Assembly (NCBI GenBank): GCA_017860335.1
Contig: JAFNAU010000146.1
Location: forward strand, 1-5,848
Source of the DNA: Bacteroidota bacterium
Lineage (GTDB): Bacteria > Bacteroidota > Bacteroidia > Bacteroidales > Paludibacteraceae
Direction: 5' to 3'
DNA: 5,848 nt
Numbering within the stretch: position 1 is the first letter of the stretch; each line of letters begins with the position of its first letter. Made by a program: the position numbers and the translations under genes. Positions 1 through 5,814 of this stretch are shown here, piece by piece. The notes under the pieces were generated by a model. That model did not search any database, was not told the DNA's origin, and saw nothing but the letters and a program-made list of their open reading frames with translations.

Positions 1-176
1 TTTTTTAGTTTTTATATTGATTCTCTTTTGTAAAATGAGTATTGACAGGATGTTTTAGGAAAATTTGTTACTGTTTCCCTTTTATCAGGAATGGTTAACC
101 GGATTTTTTTAGAAAAGTTTCCTCCGGGATTTTACAAACCCGAAACTTGGTGATATTGAAATGGGGGTGTATGAAT

Positions 177-211
177 AAAAAAATCCCGGTCTGCAGGGTG
201 CAGATCGGGAT
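177..211 (-). terminator. Intrinsic terminator of dapL
   Basis: Read on the minus strand, the sequence forms a hairpin with 13-base arms (183-195 and 199-211), a 3-base loop and one A-C mismatch. Seven U residues follow directly (the A run at 177-183 on the plus strand). It begins about 25 bases past the dapL stop codon, which is where a Rho-independent terminator of the dapF-dapL unit would be expected. Confidence 0.85.
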
Positions 212-236
212 GTATAAATATGAAAGGTATGTTACT

Positions 237-1460
237 TTATTTTTCGAGCCTTTTCATGGCTTTAAGCGTGTTTTCGCGACTTCCAAAGGCGGAGAAGCGT
301 ACAAATCCCTCGCCGGCAGGTCCGAAGCCTGCACCGGGTGTGCATACGATGTTCTTTTCTTTCAGCATATAATCAAAATATTCCCAACTACCAATGCCAT
401 CGGGTGTTTTTGTCCAGATATAGGGAGCGTTTACTCCACCGTAAACGGTCAGTCCTGCTGCTTGCAGTGATTCGCGGATGATGCGAGCGTTTTCCATGTA
501 GTAATCCACCAGAGCTCTCACCTGCTTTTTTCCTTCCAGGCTGTAAGTTGCTTCAGCGGCACGCTGCACAACGTATGACGTACCGTTGAATTTAGTGGTT
601 TGACGGCGCAGCCAGAGTCTGTTCAGACTTACTTTCTCTCCATTTTCAGATAAGGCTGTCACTGATTTGGGTACAACAGTATAACCGCAGCGCGTTCCGG
701 TAAATCCGGCAGTTTTCGAGAAGCTGCGGAATTCGATGGCTACATTTTTGGCTCCCTCGATTTCAAAAATACTGTGGGGTACGTTTTCTTCAGTAATATA
801 AGCTTCGTAAGCAGCATCAAAAAGGATAATTGCGTTATTCTCGCGGGCGTAATTTACCCAAACGGTCAGTTGCTCTTTGGTAAGGGTGGTTCCTGTTGGA
901 TTGTTTGGGTAACACAGGTAGATAATGTCCACTTTTTCGTAGGGAAGTTCCGGTACAAAATTATTGGCTGTATTGCAAGGTAAATATACCAGATTGGTCC
1001 ATTGTCCACTAGCAGAAGGTTCGCCTGCCCGGCCTCCCATAGCATTGGTATCAACATATACGGGATAGCTGGGATCAGTGATAGCCACGCGGTTCTGTAA
1101 TCCGAAAATATCGCCGATGTTACCGGTGTCGCTTTTAGCTCCGTCACTTACAAAGATTTCGTCAGCTTCGATATCAATTCCACATGATTTAAAATCATTT
1201 TCAACGATGCTGTTCCGCAGAAAATCGTAACCCTGTTCGGGGCCGTAGCCTCTGAAAGTTTCACTTTTACGTTGTTCGTTGGCTGCGGTAATCATAGCAT
1301 CAACCGAAGCATCGGGTAGGGGGAGAGTTACATCGCCTATTCCCATACGGATAATGTCAGCATTCGGATTTTCAGTTTTGTGCTGTGCAACTCGTTTTGC
1401 TATCTCGGAGAATAGGTATGTTGCGGGTATTTTAATAAAATTGTCGTTAATATAAGCCAT
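237..1460 (-). CDS. dapL: LL-diaminopimelate aminotransferase
   Basis: This PLP-dependent fold-type I aminotransferase makes LL-2,6-diaminopimelate from tetrahydrodipicolinate using glutamate as amino donor. The single step replaces the succinylase or acetylase branch of lysine and meso-DAP synthesis, in the cytosol. The 407 residues are full length for the family (about 410). Visible landmarks are the DGAK motif at 106-109, YPNNPTG at 184-190 (Asn187 expected to contact the PLP O3'), Asp215 and Tyr218 in FDAAY, the Schiff-base lysine Lys249 in SFSKTAGFTGTRCGY, and the carboxylate-binding arginine Arg388 in FVRFSAFG. The ATG start gives the usual N-terminus MAYINDNFIKIP. The upstream neighbour dapF, 107 bases away on the same strand, epimerises this enzyme's product, so co-transcription is likely. 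A terminator follows the stop. No defect is visible. Confidence 0.97.
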   Translation of the reverse strand: MAYINDNFIKIPATYLFSEIAKRVAQHKTENPNADIIRMGIGDVTLPLPDASVDAMITAANEQRKSETFRGYGPEQGYDFLRNSIVENDFKSCGIDIEADEIFVSDGAKSDTGNIGDIFGLQNRVAITDPSYPVYVDTNAMGGRAGEPSASGQWTNLVYLPCNTANNFVPELPYEKVDIIYLCYPNNPTGTTLTKEQLTVWVNYARENNAIILFDAAYEAYITEENVPHSIFEIEGAKNVAIEFRSFSKTAGFTGTRCGYTVVPKSVTALSENGEKVSLNRLWLRRQTTKFNGTSYVVQRAAEATYSLEGKKQVRALVDYYMENARIIRESLQAAGLTVYGGVNAPYIWTKTPDGIGSWEYFDYMLKEKNIVCTPGAGFGPAGEGFVRFSAFGSRENTLKAMKRLEK

Positions 1461-1477
1461 TTGTGTATTATTATAAT

Positions 1478-1580
1478 CCCTAACCCCTAAAGGGGGATAA
1501 GGGAAGTTAGTGTTTATTTATTAAATGTGTATTGAAAATTAAGAGACCAAACTAATTTAATTCCCCTTTAGGGGTTAGGG
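1478..1580. repeat. Inverted pair of an 18-base CCCTAACCCCTAAAGGGG repeat
   Basis: The left arm at 1478-1495 reads CCCTAACCCCTAAAGGGG, and the right arm at 1563-1580 is its exact reverse complement. A 67-base AT-rich spacer separates them. Each arm also contains a smaller perfect palindrome, CCCC-TAAA-GGGG. The arms are far more GC-rich than the surrounding spacer. The right arm overlaps the end of dapF and provides its last codons and TAA stop. A transcript through the dapF-dapL gap could fold into a long 18-bp stem, but no U tract follows it, so it does not look like a terminator. The arrangement resembles REP-like or miniature transposable (MITE-like) elements. The repeat structure is seen directly, while its class is inferred. 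Confidence 0.85.
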
Positions 1581-2410
1581 GTTTCGCCTTCGAAAACTGT
1601 AACCGCGTCACCGGTAAGATACACGTGATTGTCAGCCTCTCTCCATTCTATTTCCAGGTTGCCGCCAAGCAGTTCGATAGTTGTTTTTCGATCGGCCACT
1701 CCATTGAGTACCGCGGCAACAGCCGTTGCACAGGCACCGGTGCCACATGCCATGGTTTCACCTGCTCCGCGTTCCCATACGCGCATTTTCAATACGCTTT
1801 CAGAAATTACTTCAACAAATTCGGTATTTGTTCGGCGCGGGAAGTAAGATGCATGTTCTACCACAGGTCCGATTTTCGGCAGATCGAGTTCGCTGACATT
1901 TTCTGTGAAAATGATGGCGTGCGGATTACCCATCGAAACACAGGTAACCTGATAATCGGTATATTTTCCAAACGAAACCACTTTGTTGATCACTGGTGAT
2001 TCGTTGAAAGTAGTAGGGATGAGTTTTGCATCGAGAATAGGTTCACCCATATCCACAGTTACTTTTTCCACCTTGTTATGGCTATTCACAAAGAGTTGGA
2101 GTACCTTAATTCCGGCAAGTGTTTCGAGGGTTACTTCCGTTTTATCAGTAAGTTCTTTGTCGTAAACAAATTTGCCAACACAGCGGGAGGCGTTACCGCA
2201 CATTTCGGCTTCCGAACCGTCGGAGTTGAACATGCGCATGCGGAAATCACAGGTTTCGGATGGAAGTATCATCACCAGACCATCGGATCCGATACCTTTG
2301 TGACGGTCGCTCAGGCTGATGGCAATTTCGCCCGGATTTTCAATGTTCTCTTCGAAACCGTTTACGTAGATGTAATCGTTGCCAGAGCCGTGCATTTTTG
2401 TAAATTTCAT
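1568..2410 (-). CDS. dapF: Diaminopimelate epimerase
   Basis: This cofactor-independent epimerase interconverts LL- and meso-diaminopimelate, the last step before lysine decarboxylation and the source of meso-DAP for peptidoglycan. The protein has 280 residues, a normal family length, in two pseudo-symmetric halves. Catalytic cysteines are Cys71 in EMCGNASRC and Cys222 in ERGAGETMACGTGAC. The N-terminal MHGSGNDY signature is at 6-13, and GNPH at 161-164 is also typical. The frame stays open upstream to an ATG at 2501-2503, but the start at 2408-2410 (MKFTKMHGSGNDY) is preferred because it matches the family N-terminus and lies about 30 bases downstream of a promoter motif that the longer start would overlap. 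The last residues (TPNP) and the stop are encoded by the palindromic repeat arm. It lies upstream of dapL and is probably in one transcript with it. Confidence 0.97.
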   Translation of the reverse strand: MKFTKMHGSGNDYIYVNGFEENIENPGEIAISLSDRHKGIGSDGLVMILPSETCDFRMRMFNSDGSEAEMCGNASRCVGKFVYDKELTDKTEVTLETLAGIKVLQLFVNSHNKVEKVTVDMGEPILDAKLIPTTFNESPVINKVVSFGKYTDYQVTCVSMGNPHAIIFTENVSELDLPKIGPVVEHASYFPRRTNTEFVEVISESVLKMRVWERGAGETMACGTGACATAVAAVLNGVADRKTTIELLGGNLEIEWREADNHVYLTGDAVTVFEGETPNP

Positions 2411-2441
2411 ATATCCATTTTGTTTACTTGGTTTCAGATTA

Positions 2442-2480
2442 CAAAAATACTTACAATTTGTGTAATAAGGTATCAAAAAA
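2442..2480 (-). promoter_or_regulatory. Promoter of dapF(-dapL), Bacteroidetes type
   Basis: On the minus strand TATTTTTG (2449-2442) matches the Bacteroidetes -7 consensus TAnnTTTG exactly. A TTTG lies upstream at 2477-2474, 24 bases away, slightly longer than the usual spacing. The dapF ATG follows about 31 bases after the -7 box. This supports the shorter dapF start. Confidence 0.6.
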
Positions 2481-2701
2481 GTTGTAATATATGAAAAAAA
2501 CATGAATTGACTGTCGAAATGTAATTATTAAGAAGGAATATGAATAAAAATGTTACTATTTTGTGGATAAATATTTGAGAAACATATTTCATGAAATTTT
2601 GGAATGGTTTGTTTTTAAATGATTTGGAGGGAGAAAACAATTTTTAAGATGTATAATGTTATAAAAAAAGTTTGCAGTTTTTTTTAATAACCAAAGATTT
2701 G

Positions 2702-2709
2702 TATATTTG
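2702..2709 (+). promoter_or_regulatory. -7 element of the coiled-coil gene promoter
   Basis: TATATTTG is an exact match to the Bacteroidetes -7 motif TAnnTTTG and sits 26 bases before the ATG at 2736. The nearest TTTG that could act as the -33 element is at 2671-2674, 27 bases upstream of the box, which is longer than usual. The -33 half is therefore uncertain. The leader is A-rich (an eight-A run before the start) and has no Shine-Dalgarno sequence, as is common in this phylum. Confidence 0.6.
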
Positions 2710-2735
2710 TAGTTATTAACCCAAAAAAAAGAATT

Positions 2736-3491
2736 ATGAAATCAAAAATTTACAAATTTATATTTGCTGTACTTTTTGCCTCATTGTGTACTGGATTTGT
2801 TCATGCACAGGAACCACAGATAAAGGATACTACCACAGCCACACTCAAGACTGCAACGCTGGTAGAACCCATTAACAGAACTTTTTACCATTGGGAAACG
2901 CCCATACTTGAACCCGTTAATATAGATTCCATTAGTCAGCAGAAAAAAGATTATGAAGCCTATAAACTGCAAATAGATTCGCTGGAAGATGTACTTAAAA
3001 ACAACCGGAAACAAATCAGAAAATATCAGGATCAGGCGGATTCGGAAGCAAAGCTGGTGAAGAAAGAACGTAGTAATATCAAACAGAAAGTGAATTTTTA
3101 CAAGGAAGATGAAAAACTGCTGAAGACAGAAAAAAAACTGCGTCAAAAGGAATTGAAAATGCTCTTAAAAGAACGCAAAGACTTTATGAAATCATCGAAA
3201 GGGTTAAGCGGCAACGAAGTGGATTTCCGGAATATGAAATTTGACGAAAGAGAAAAGCGTGTAGCCGATGCCGATGCCAACTGGGCTAATAAAATGGATA
3301 ATCTCCGCAAAAACCAGGCTCAGATAGAGAATGAACAGAAAAAACTTGAAGATAGAGCCCGCGAGGTAAATGCACGACAGACTGAGTTGAAAACTTATGA
3401 AGAAGCTTTGTTACTAAAAGCCCAGCAAATAAGTATAGAGAAAAAACAGGCTAACCTGGAAATTAAAAGAGCAAAAATGCAATTGAAGTAA
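2736..3491 (+). CDS. Exported coiled-coil protein of unknown function
   Basis: I do not recognise a named family. The 251-residue product starts with a typical Sec signal peptide: basic MKSKIYK, a hydrophobic stretch at about 8-22, and a likely signal peptidase I cut after VHA at 24. Cys18 is not in a proper lipobox, so a lipoprotein is unlikely. A short Thr/Pro-containing segment (about 25-65) follows. From about 66 to the end the chain is almost entirely charged and helical (Lys, Glu, Gln, Arg and Asp, few Pro or Gly), which indicates long coiled coils. A possible break lies around SSKGLSGNEVDF (153-164). There is no transmembrane segment after the signal and no catalytic motif. A periplasmic or envelope scaffold role is inference only. 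The gene has its own promoter, stands alone on its strand, and ends at a shared bidirectional terminator. Confidence 0.9.
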   Translation: MKSKIYKFIFAVLFASLCTGFVHAQEPQIKDTTTATLKTATLVEPINRTFYHWETPILEPVNIDSISQQKKDYEAYKLQIDSLEDVLKNNRKQIRKYQDQADSEAKLVKKERSNIKQKVNFYKEDEKLLKTEKKLRQKELKMLLKERKDFMKSSKGLSGNEVDFRNMKFDEREKRVADADANWANKMDNLRKNQAQIENEQKKLEDRAREVNARQTELKTYEEALLLKAQQISIEKKQANLEIKRAKMQLK

Positions 3492-3526
3492 ACGGGGATT
3501 TTTATAAAGAAAAAGACAGTTTGTAT

Positions 3527-3567
3527 AAAAAAGATGTCCGGTAAAAAATTACCGGACATCTTTTTTT
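3527..3567. terminator. Strong bidirectional intrinsic terminator
   Basis: A perfect 12-bp stem (3533-3544 with 3549-3560, arms GATGTCCGGTAA and TTACCGGACATC) closes an AAAA loop. It is flanked by six A residues on the left and seven T residues on the right, so it gives a hairpin plus U tract in both directions. It lies between the convergent ends of the coiled-coil gene (stop at 3491) and the acyltransferase gene (stop at 3581), and it can end both transcripts. Confidence 0.95.
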
Positions 3568-3580
3568 ATTATTCAGAAGT

Positions 3581-4696
3581 TTAATCTTTAATGTAGCAAC
3601 GGGTGCGGAACAGCGGTTGTTTATCATAATTGTCCCAGATACCAACGGCATTGACATTCGTTTCAAGCTGACCGGTGGAATATGCCCATTTTACACCACG
3701 TGCAATTGCCACCTCGTTCATGGAAACATAATATAATGAATGAATTCCTTTGTTTTGCCATTCGGGCACCACACCGTTGAAGTAGAGGTCTATTTCATCA
3801 TAATTTCTCAGCGCTTTCAGAATGTGGATAAAACCAAAGGGAAATAACCTGCCTTTTGCTTTTTGGAAGGCTTTAGACAGTGACGGGAAGCAGATACCGA
3901 AACCGACCACTTCATCGTTTTCGTCGGTGAGGAAGCAGAGTAATTCGGGTCTGGCAAATCCAAAGTAGGCATCGGTGTAGTATTTAATCTGTTTGTCTGA
4001 AAGCTGGCTGTATCCGTACAGGTTTTTGAAGCCTTCATTCACCCCTTTGAAAAAACCCGGAACGTATTTCAGAGCATCTTTCTTAGTTTTTGGCACTACG
4101 GTGTTGACCTTATACTTTTGGGCAATGAGTTTGTTGATACGTCCCACCTTTTCAGGAATAGGCTGTGAAGCGTTAAACTTGTACTGAACCCAGTCCACCG
4201 ATTTGCGAAATCCGTGCAGCTCCATGTGTACAGGAAAATAGGGATAATTGTGGGCGCTGGTAATAGTGGCATTGTTTTCGAAACCTTCCACCTGCATACC
4301 TTCCGGATCGAGATCGGTAAACCCAAGAGGTCCGTGTATGCCTTTCATTCCTTTTTCGGCACCCCATTTTTCGGCGGTATTGAGCAATGCTTTCGAAACT
4401 TCCGGATTGTCGATAAAAGCAATCCACCCAAAACGGGTACGTTTTTCGTTCCAGGCTTCGTTTGCTTTGTGGTTGATGATAGCGGCAATTCGTCCTACCA
4501 CTTTATTTTCCTTAAGCGCAATAAAAAAAGCAGCTTCACAAAATTCAAAGGATGGATTTTTTTTTGGATTAAATGTGTTCCATTCATCAAAAATCAAAGG
4601 AGGTACCCACGTTTTGTCATTCTTGTAGAGTTCAAAGGGGAACATGATGAATTTCTTCATCTCTTTTTTTGTTTTGGCTTCCTGTATGGTAATCAT
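3581..4696 (-). CDS. GNAT-fold acyltransferase-like protein, YghO-like
   Basis: The 371-residue protein looks like two consecutive GNAT-type (acyl-CoA N-acyltransferase) halves. The N-terminal signature is FIMFPFELYKNDKTWVPPL (about 16-34) followed by NPKKNPSFE (43-51), which I recognise from the YghO-like group of uncharacterised proteins. The first half has a GNAT-like strand, KVVGRIAAIINH (65-76), and GPLGFTDLDPEGMQVEGF (122-139). The second half has EVVGFGICFPSLSKA (262-276), then VVPEWQNKGIHSLYY (309-323), which resembles the GNAT acyl-CoA pyrophosphate loop. It ends with ETNVNAVGIWDNYDKQPLFRTRCY (345-368), resembling the closing GNAT motif. The substrate is unknown. From memory, the bacterial ceramide synthase of Caulobacter is also an acyl-CoA N-acyltransferase-type protein, and Bacteroidales make sphingolipids, so a lipid N-acyl transfer role is possible but unproven. 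The start is the first ATG, 29 bases after a -7 box. The gene is intact. Confidence 0.85.
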   Translation of the reverse strand: MITIQEAKTKKEMKKFIMFPFELYKNDKTWVPPLIFDEWNTFNPKKNPSFEFCEAAFFIALKENKVVGRIAAIINHKANEAWNEKRTRFGWIAFIDNPEVSKALLNTAEKWGAEKGMKGIHGPLGFTDLDPEGMQVEGFENNATITSAHNYPYFPVHMELHGFRKSVDWVQYKFNASQPIPEKVGRINKLIAQKYKVNTVVPKTKKDALKYVPGFFKGVNEGFKNLYGYSQLSDKQIKYYTDAYFGFARPELLCFLTDENDEVVGFGICFPSLSKAFQKAKGRLFPFGFIHILKALRNYDEIDLYFNGVVPEWQNKGIHSLYYVSMNEVAIARGVKWAYSTGQLETNVNAVGIWDNYDKQPLFRTRCYIKD

Positions 4697-4725
4697 TGAA
4701 TACTTATTTATTTTTTTTTAGCCTG

Positions 4726-4733
4726 CAAATATA
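4726..4733 (-). promoter_or_regulatory. -7 element of the acyltransferase gene promoter
   Basis: Read on the minus strand, this is TATATTTG, an exact TAnnTTTG match, with the ATG of the acyltransferase gene 29 bases downstream. No good TTTG lies at the usual -33 distance. The closest candidate (4748-4745) is only 11 bases upstream. The leader is A-rich. Confidence 0.55.
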
Positions 4734-4792
4734 CTATTATTTTACAAAATCATTTAATTTTTTGTTCAATCAATGGTGAACAGGGTAAATAA

Positions 4793-4993
4793 AAGACTAT
4801 AGTCAGTAGGGAGTATGAAGATGTCATTCTTTTCAGAACAAAAAAAGTGTGGAGCAATAATCGGAAAATAAGGATCGAAGGGGATTATATGCAAGCCAGT
4901 CTGTATTCATCCCAAAGCCGGAAACTAGATCTGGACATGCTACAGGAACCCGGGTTTAAAATCATCAACTTCAACGGCATGGTTCAAAACTAA
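4793..4993 (+). pseudogene. Possible 3' remnant of an unidentified gene
   Basis: A frame of 66 codons is open from just after a TAA at 4790 to the TAA at 4991-4993. It has no plausible start near its beginning. The first in-frame ATG is at 4889 and leaves only 34 codons. The predicted residues look protein-like: the run begins SREYEDVILFRTKK, and the end reads EPGFKIINFNGMVQN. Base composition from about 4870 to 4985 is nearer to the neighbouring genes than to the AT-rich spacers. A strong hairpin follows 45 bases after the stop, where a terminator would sit. I cannot assign a family. The remnant could also be a chance open frame. Confidence 0.35.
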
Positions 4994-5037
4994 TGGTGAA
5001 GTAGGAGGGAAGTTTTATACAAATTTATTAACAAGTA

Positions 5038-5078
5038 AAACAAAGCAGATAAATTAAAATGAATTATCTGCTTTGTTT
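5038..5078. terminator. 15-bp hairpin, possible terminator
   Basis: The arms AAACAAAGCAGATAA (5038-5052) and TTATCTGCTTTGTTT (5064-5078) are exact reverse complements around an 11-base AT-rich loop. The flanks are T-rich on the right and A-containing on the left but lack a clean U tract, so termination would be modest in either direction. It could close the gene remnant ending at 4993 (plus strand) or the broken Crp/Fnr gene, whose stop lies about 150 bases away (minus strand). Confidence 0.55.
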
Positions 5079-5226
5079 ATTATTGTTGTACAGTATAGAA
5101 ATGTTGTTCTTTGTTACACTTTGCCTAAATGGCGGAGCGTCACTTAAGGTACCATAACGCTAATCTCTCACAGTCGTGTAAAGAATAATTATCTAATCTG
5201 TAGTGGGCTGGTATTAAAAGTGCATT

Positions 5227-5810
5227 TCACCCATTCTGACTAATCAGCTGCAATGATTTTTTATTGACAATTTCCACATTCTTTCCTTTCAGGCTGATAA
5301 TCTCGTCTTTATCAAACTCCGTAAGCACCCGGTTTACACTTTCGCGGGTGGCGTCCACCAGATTACCTATTTCCGACTGGGAAAGCGGTAATACAAATTC
5401 ATCAGATTCAAAGATTATATCCGACAATTCCAGCAGAAAAGCAGCGATGTTTCCCCGTGTCTGGCGTTGCGTACGGTTGGCACAGCGGCGAAATGATTCC
5501 AGTTCGTTGCGGCACAAATCCAGTATGATTTCATACGAAAACTGCTCATTGTCTTTCAATAAACGTCTGAAGATAGTTACATCGATAAAGCATACCGAAC
5601 AATCAGAGACGGCAGTAACGGAATATGTAACTTTACCAGACCCGTACGGAGAAATGCCACATTCGTAGAAAATGTTCCCTGTTTAATGATGGAGTCGCCT
5701 TTTACAAAGTTTACTACGGCATGGTTCTCCGATAGCTGGTTAAAACCACTGTCGCTCAGCGTATGAGCTGCTCTGGTGTTGAAAGGACAAGACTTACAAT
5801 CTGTATTCAT
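5227..5810 (-). pseudogene. Crp/Fnr-family transcriptional regulator, broken by an internal deletion
   Basis: Two frames on one strand make a regulator that is no longer whole. The first (5810-5625) encodes MNTDCKSCPF through LRTGLVKLH, the start of the cyclic-nucleotide-type sensor domain. After His62 (5625-5627) it runs out of frame and stops at 5577. The remainder resumes in another frame from about 5625: YSVTAVSDCSVCFIDVTIF, then the dimerisation helix, and a winged helix-turn-helix with SQSEIGNLVDATRESVNRVL at about 5390-5320, ending at TGA 5227-5229. The two parts total about 194 codons, while relatives have roughly 225-230. About 30 codons of the sensor beta-roll are therefore missing, and the lost length is not a multiple of three. 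The recognition helix keeps R-E-x-x-x-R as in E. coli Crp. The N-terminal CKSC and the later DCSVC cysteines recall Fnr iron-sulfur ligands, but this is not proof. The native regulon is unknown. Confidence 0.9.
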
Positions 5811-5814
5811 ACGG

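Larger units (their letters stand above)
2411..2735. other. AT-rich divergent intergenic region without a gene
   Basis: This 325-base stretch separates dapF from the divergent coiled-coil gene. It holds the two promoters listed separately and a perfect 12-bp palindrome, ATTTCATGAAAT, at 2586-2597. The only open frames are tiny ones, such as 12 codons from 2539 and a frame of about 22 codons near 2618. Neither shows features of a real gene. No RNA gene was recognised. Confidence 0.7.
4697..5226. other. Intergenic region with no intact gene
   Basis: This is about 530 bases between the acyltransferase gene and the broken Crp/Fnr gene. From left to right it holds the acyltransferase promoter, an AT-rich stretch, a 66-codon coding-like remnant (4793-4993), a 15-bp hairpin (5038-5078), and about 150 bases of unassigned sequence. 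The last part includes a locally GC-richer segment (5123-5178) with weak fold potential. Together with the neighbouring pseudogene, this suggests a region undergoing gene loss. Confidence 0.6.

Noticed and set aside
115..148. Inverted repeat AAGTTTC / GAAACTT
   Set aside because: The stem is short, with a large internal bulge and no U tract on either side. Nothing links it to a gene in view.
147..470. A 107-codon plus-strand open frame across the dapL end
   Set aside because: It runs through the dapL terminator hairpin and then antisense to dapL, with no independent support.
2078..2494. A 138-codon plus-strand open frame opposite dapF
   Set aside because: It is antisense to a confidently identified enzyme, has no promoter or leader signals, and does not resemble any known protein.
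2411..2503. A longer dapF with 31 extra N-terminal residues
   Set aside because: The extension would cover the TATTTTTG promoter box and is unlike the family N-terminus, which begins with MKFTKMHGSGNDY.
2539..2577. A 12-codon open frame preceded by AAGGA
   Set aside because: It is too short and AT-rich, with no promoter motif. The purine run before it is likely chance.
2736..2810. Lipoprotein signal in the coiled-coil protein (Cys18)
   Set aside because: The residues before the cysteine are A-S-L, which does not fit the L-[AS]-[GA]-C lipobox. A signal peptidase I site (VHA) follows.
4214..4699. A 161-codon plus-strand open frame opposite the acyltransferase gene
   Set aside because: It lies fully antisense to a gene with clear family motifs and its own promoter. 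Its predicted protein is Phe-rich with no domain features, as expected for a shadow frame.
5114..5181. A tRNA gene
   Set aside because: The fold is superficially clover-like, but there is no T-loop GTTCGANTC-type sequence, no 7-bp acceptor stem and no sensible anticodon arm.
5577..5627. Programmed frameshifting in the Crp/Fnr gene
   Set aside because: About 30 codons of the sensor domain are also missing at the same place and no slippery heptamer is seen. A deletion explains both facts.
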